Assembly: GCA_016790635.1 (NCBI GenBank) | Contig: JAEUOR010000019.1 | Location: forward strand, 24,225 to 88,224 | Length of the DNA stretch: 64,000 nucleotides | Direction of reading: 5' to 3' | Source: Burkholderiales bacterium | GTDB lineage: Bacteria > Pseudomonadota > Gammaproteobacteria > Burkholderiales > JAEUOS01 | Part shown: in pieces, positions 63,869 to 64,000 of the stretch | How the letters are laid out: each line of letters begins with the position of its first letter | Numbering within the stretch: the stretch's first letter is position 1 | Translations under genes and position numbers: made by a program | Notes under the pieces: generated by a model | Told to the model about the DNA's origin: nothing | Seen by the model: only the letters and a program-made list of their open reading frames with translations | The model's database searches: none

Positions 63869-64000
63869 AGGATCAAGCCGCACGGGCAATTAGTATCGGT
63901 TAGCTTAACGTGTTACCACGCTTCCACACCCGACCTATCAACGTCCTGGTCTAGAACGACCCTTTAGGGGGATCAAGTCCCCGGGAAATCTCATCTTGAG
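63869..64000 (-). rRNA. rrl: 23S ribosomal RNA, 3' end (partial)
   Basis: The minus strand carries the conserved 3' end of 23S rRNA, including GACGTTGATAGGTCGGGTGT and TTAAGCTAACCGATACTAAT; it continues beyond the window. The exact 3' end is uncertain by a few bases. Confidence 0.95.

Overview
This window is a chromosomal segment of a high-G+C Gram-negative bacterium, most likely a betaproteobacterium. The evidence is gene order and family likeness: trxA-rho-rpmE, surA-lptD beside amgK/murU, dusB-fis-purH-ruvCAB, ybgC-tol-pal-cpoB, miaB-phoH-ybeY-lnt, and an rrn operon entering from the right edge. I cannot name a genus. There are no insertion sequences, integrases, prophage genes or CRISPR arrays. 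Genes are tightly packed, and many neighbours share 1-4 bases at NTGA or TGATG junctions, implying translational coupling.

Left part (1-11.4 kb) is accessory metabolism and transport. It holds an alpha/beta hydrolase with an MFS exporter, a YHS-domain lipoprotein, and a divergent block in which a URO-D-family protein and a peptide-type solute-binding protein (minus strand) face four ABC transporter genes (plus strand). A tungstate-type ABC operon (tupBCA) follows. From 11.4 to 20.4 kb lie an AddAB-like helicase-nuclease pair, thioredoxin, transcription terminator Rho with a 381-base leader, a small cupin, and ribosomal protein L31 with a clear promoter and terminator.

The middle (20.4-46 kb) has an ArnT-like glycosyltransferase coupled to pgi, a MATE transporter, a cupin/methyltransferase pair, the RNA helicase HrpA, argA, yggX, rpiA, dsbC, a UbiH-family hydroxylase and panE. 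A tRNA-Met follows, with a perfect -35 box and a decayed tRNA-like copy just downstream. Next come two small unknown genes, miaB-phoH-ybeY-lnt, and the convergent pdxA-surA-lptD envelope biogenesis operon.

The right part (46-64 kb) starts with the peptidoglycan-recycling genes amgK and murU, separated by an azlCD amino-acid exporter, then pepP and another UbiH-family gene. It continues with dusB-fis, purH, ruvCAB and the Tol-Pal operon. The Tol-Pal operon is unusual: an FkbM-family methyltransferase lies exactly between tolQ and tolR, overlapping both, and a YeeE/TsuA-type transporter is coupled to the end of cpoB. The window closes with a terminator, 5S rRNA and the 3' end of 23S rRNA on the minus strand.

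The strongest candidate for something undescribed is the methyltransferase built into the Tol-Pal operon. Secondary points are azlCD inside amgK-murU, the URO-D/ABC transporter block, a group of likely leaderless genes, a two-cysteine LptD, and the tRNA-like remnant.
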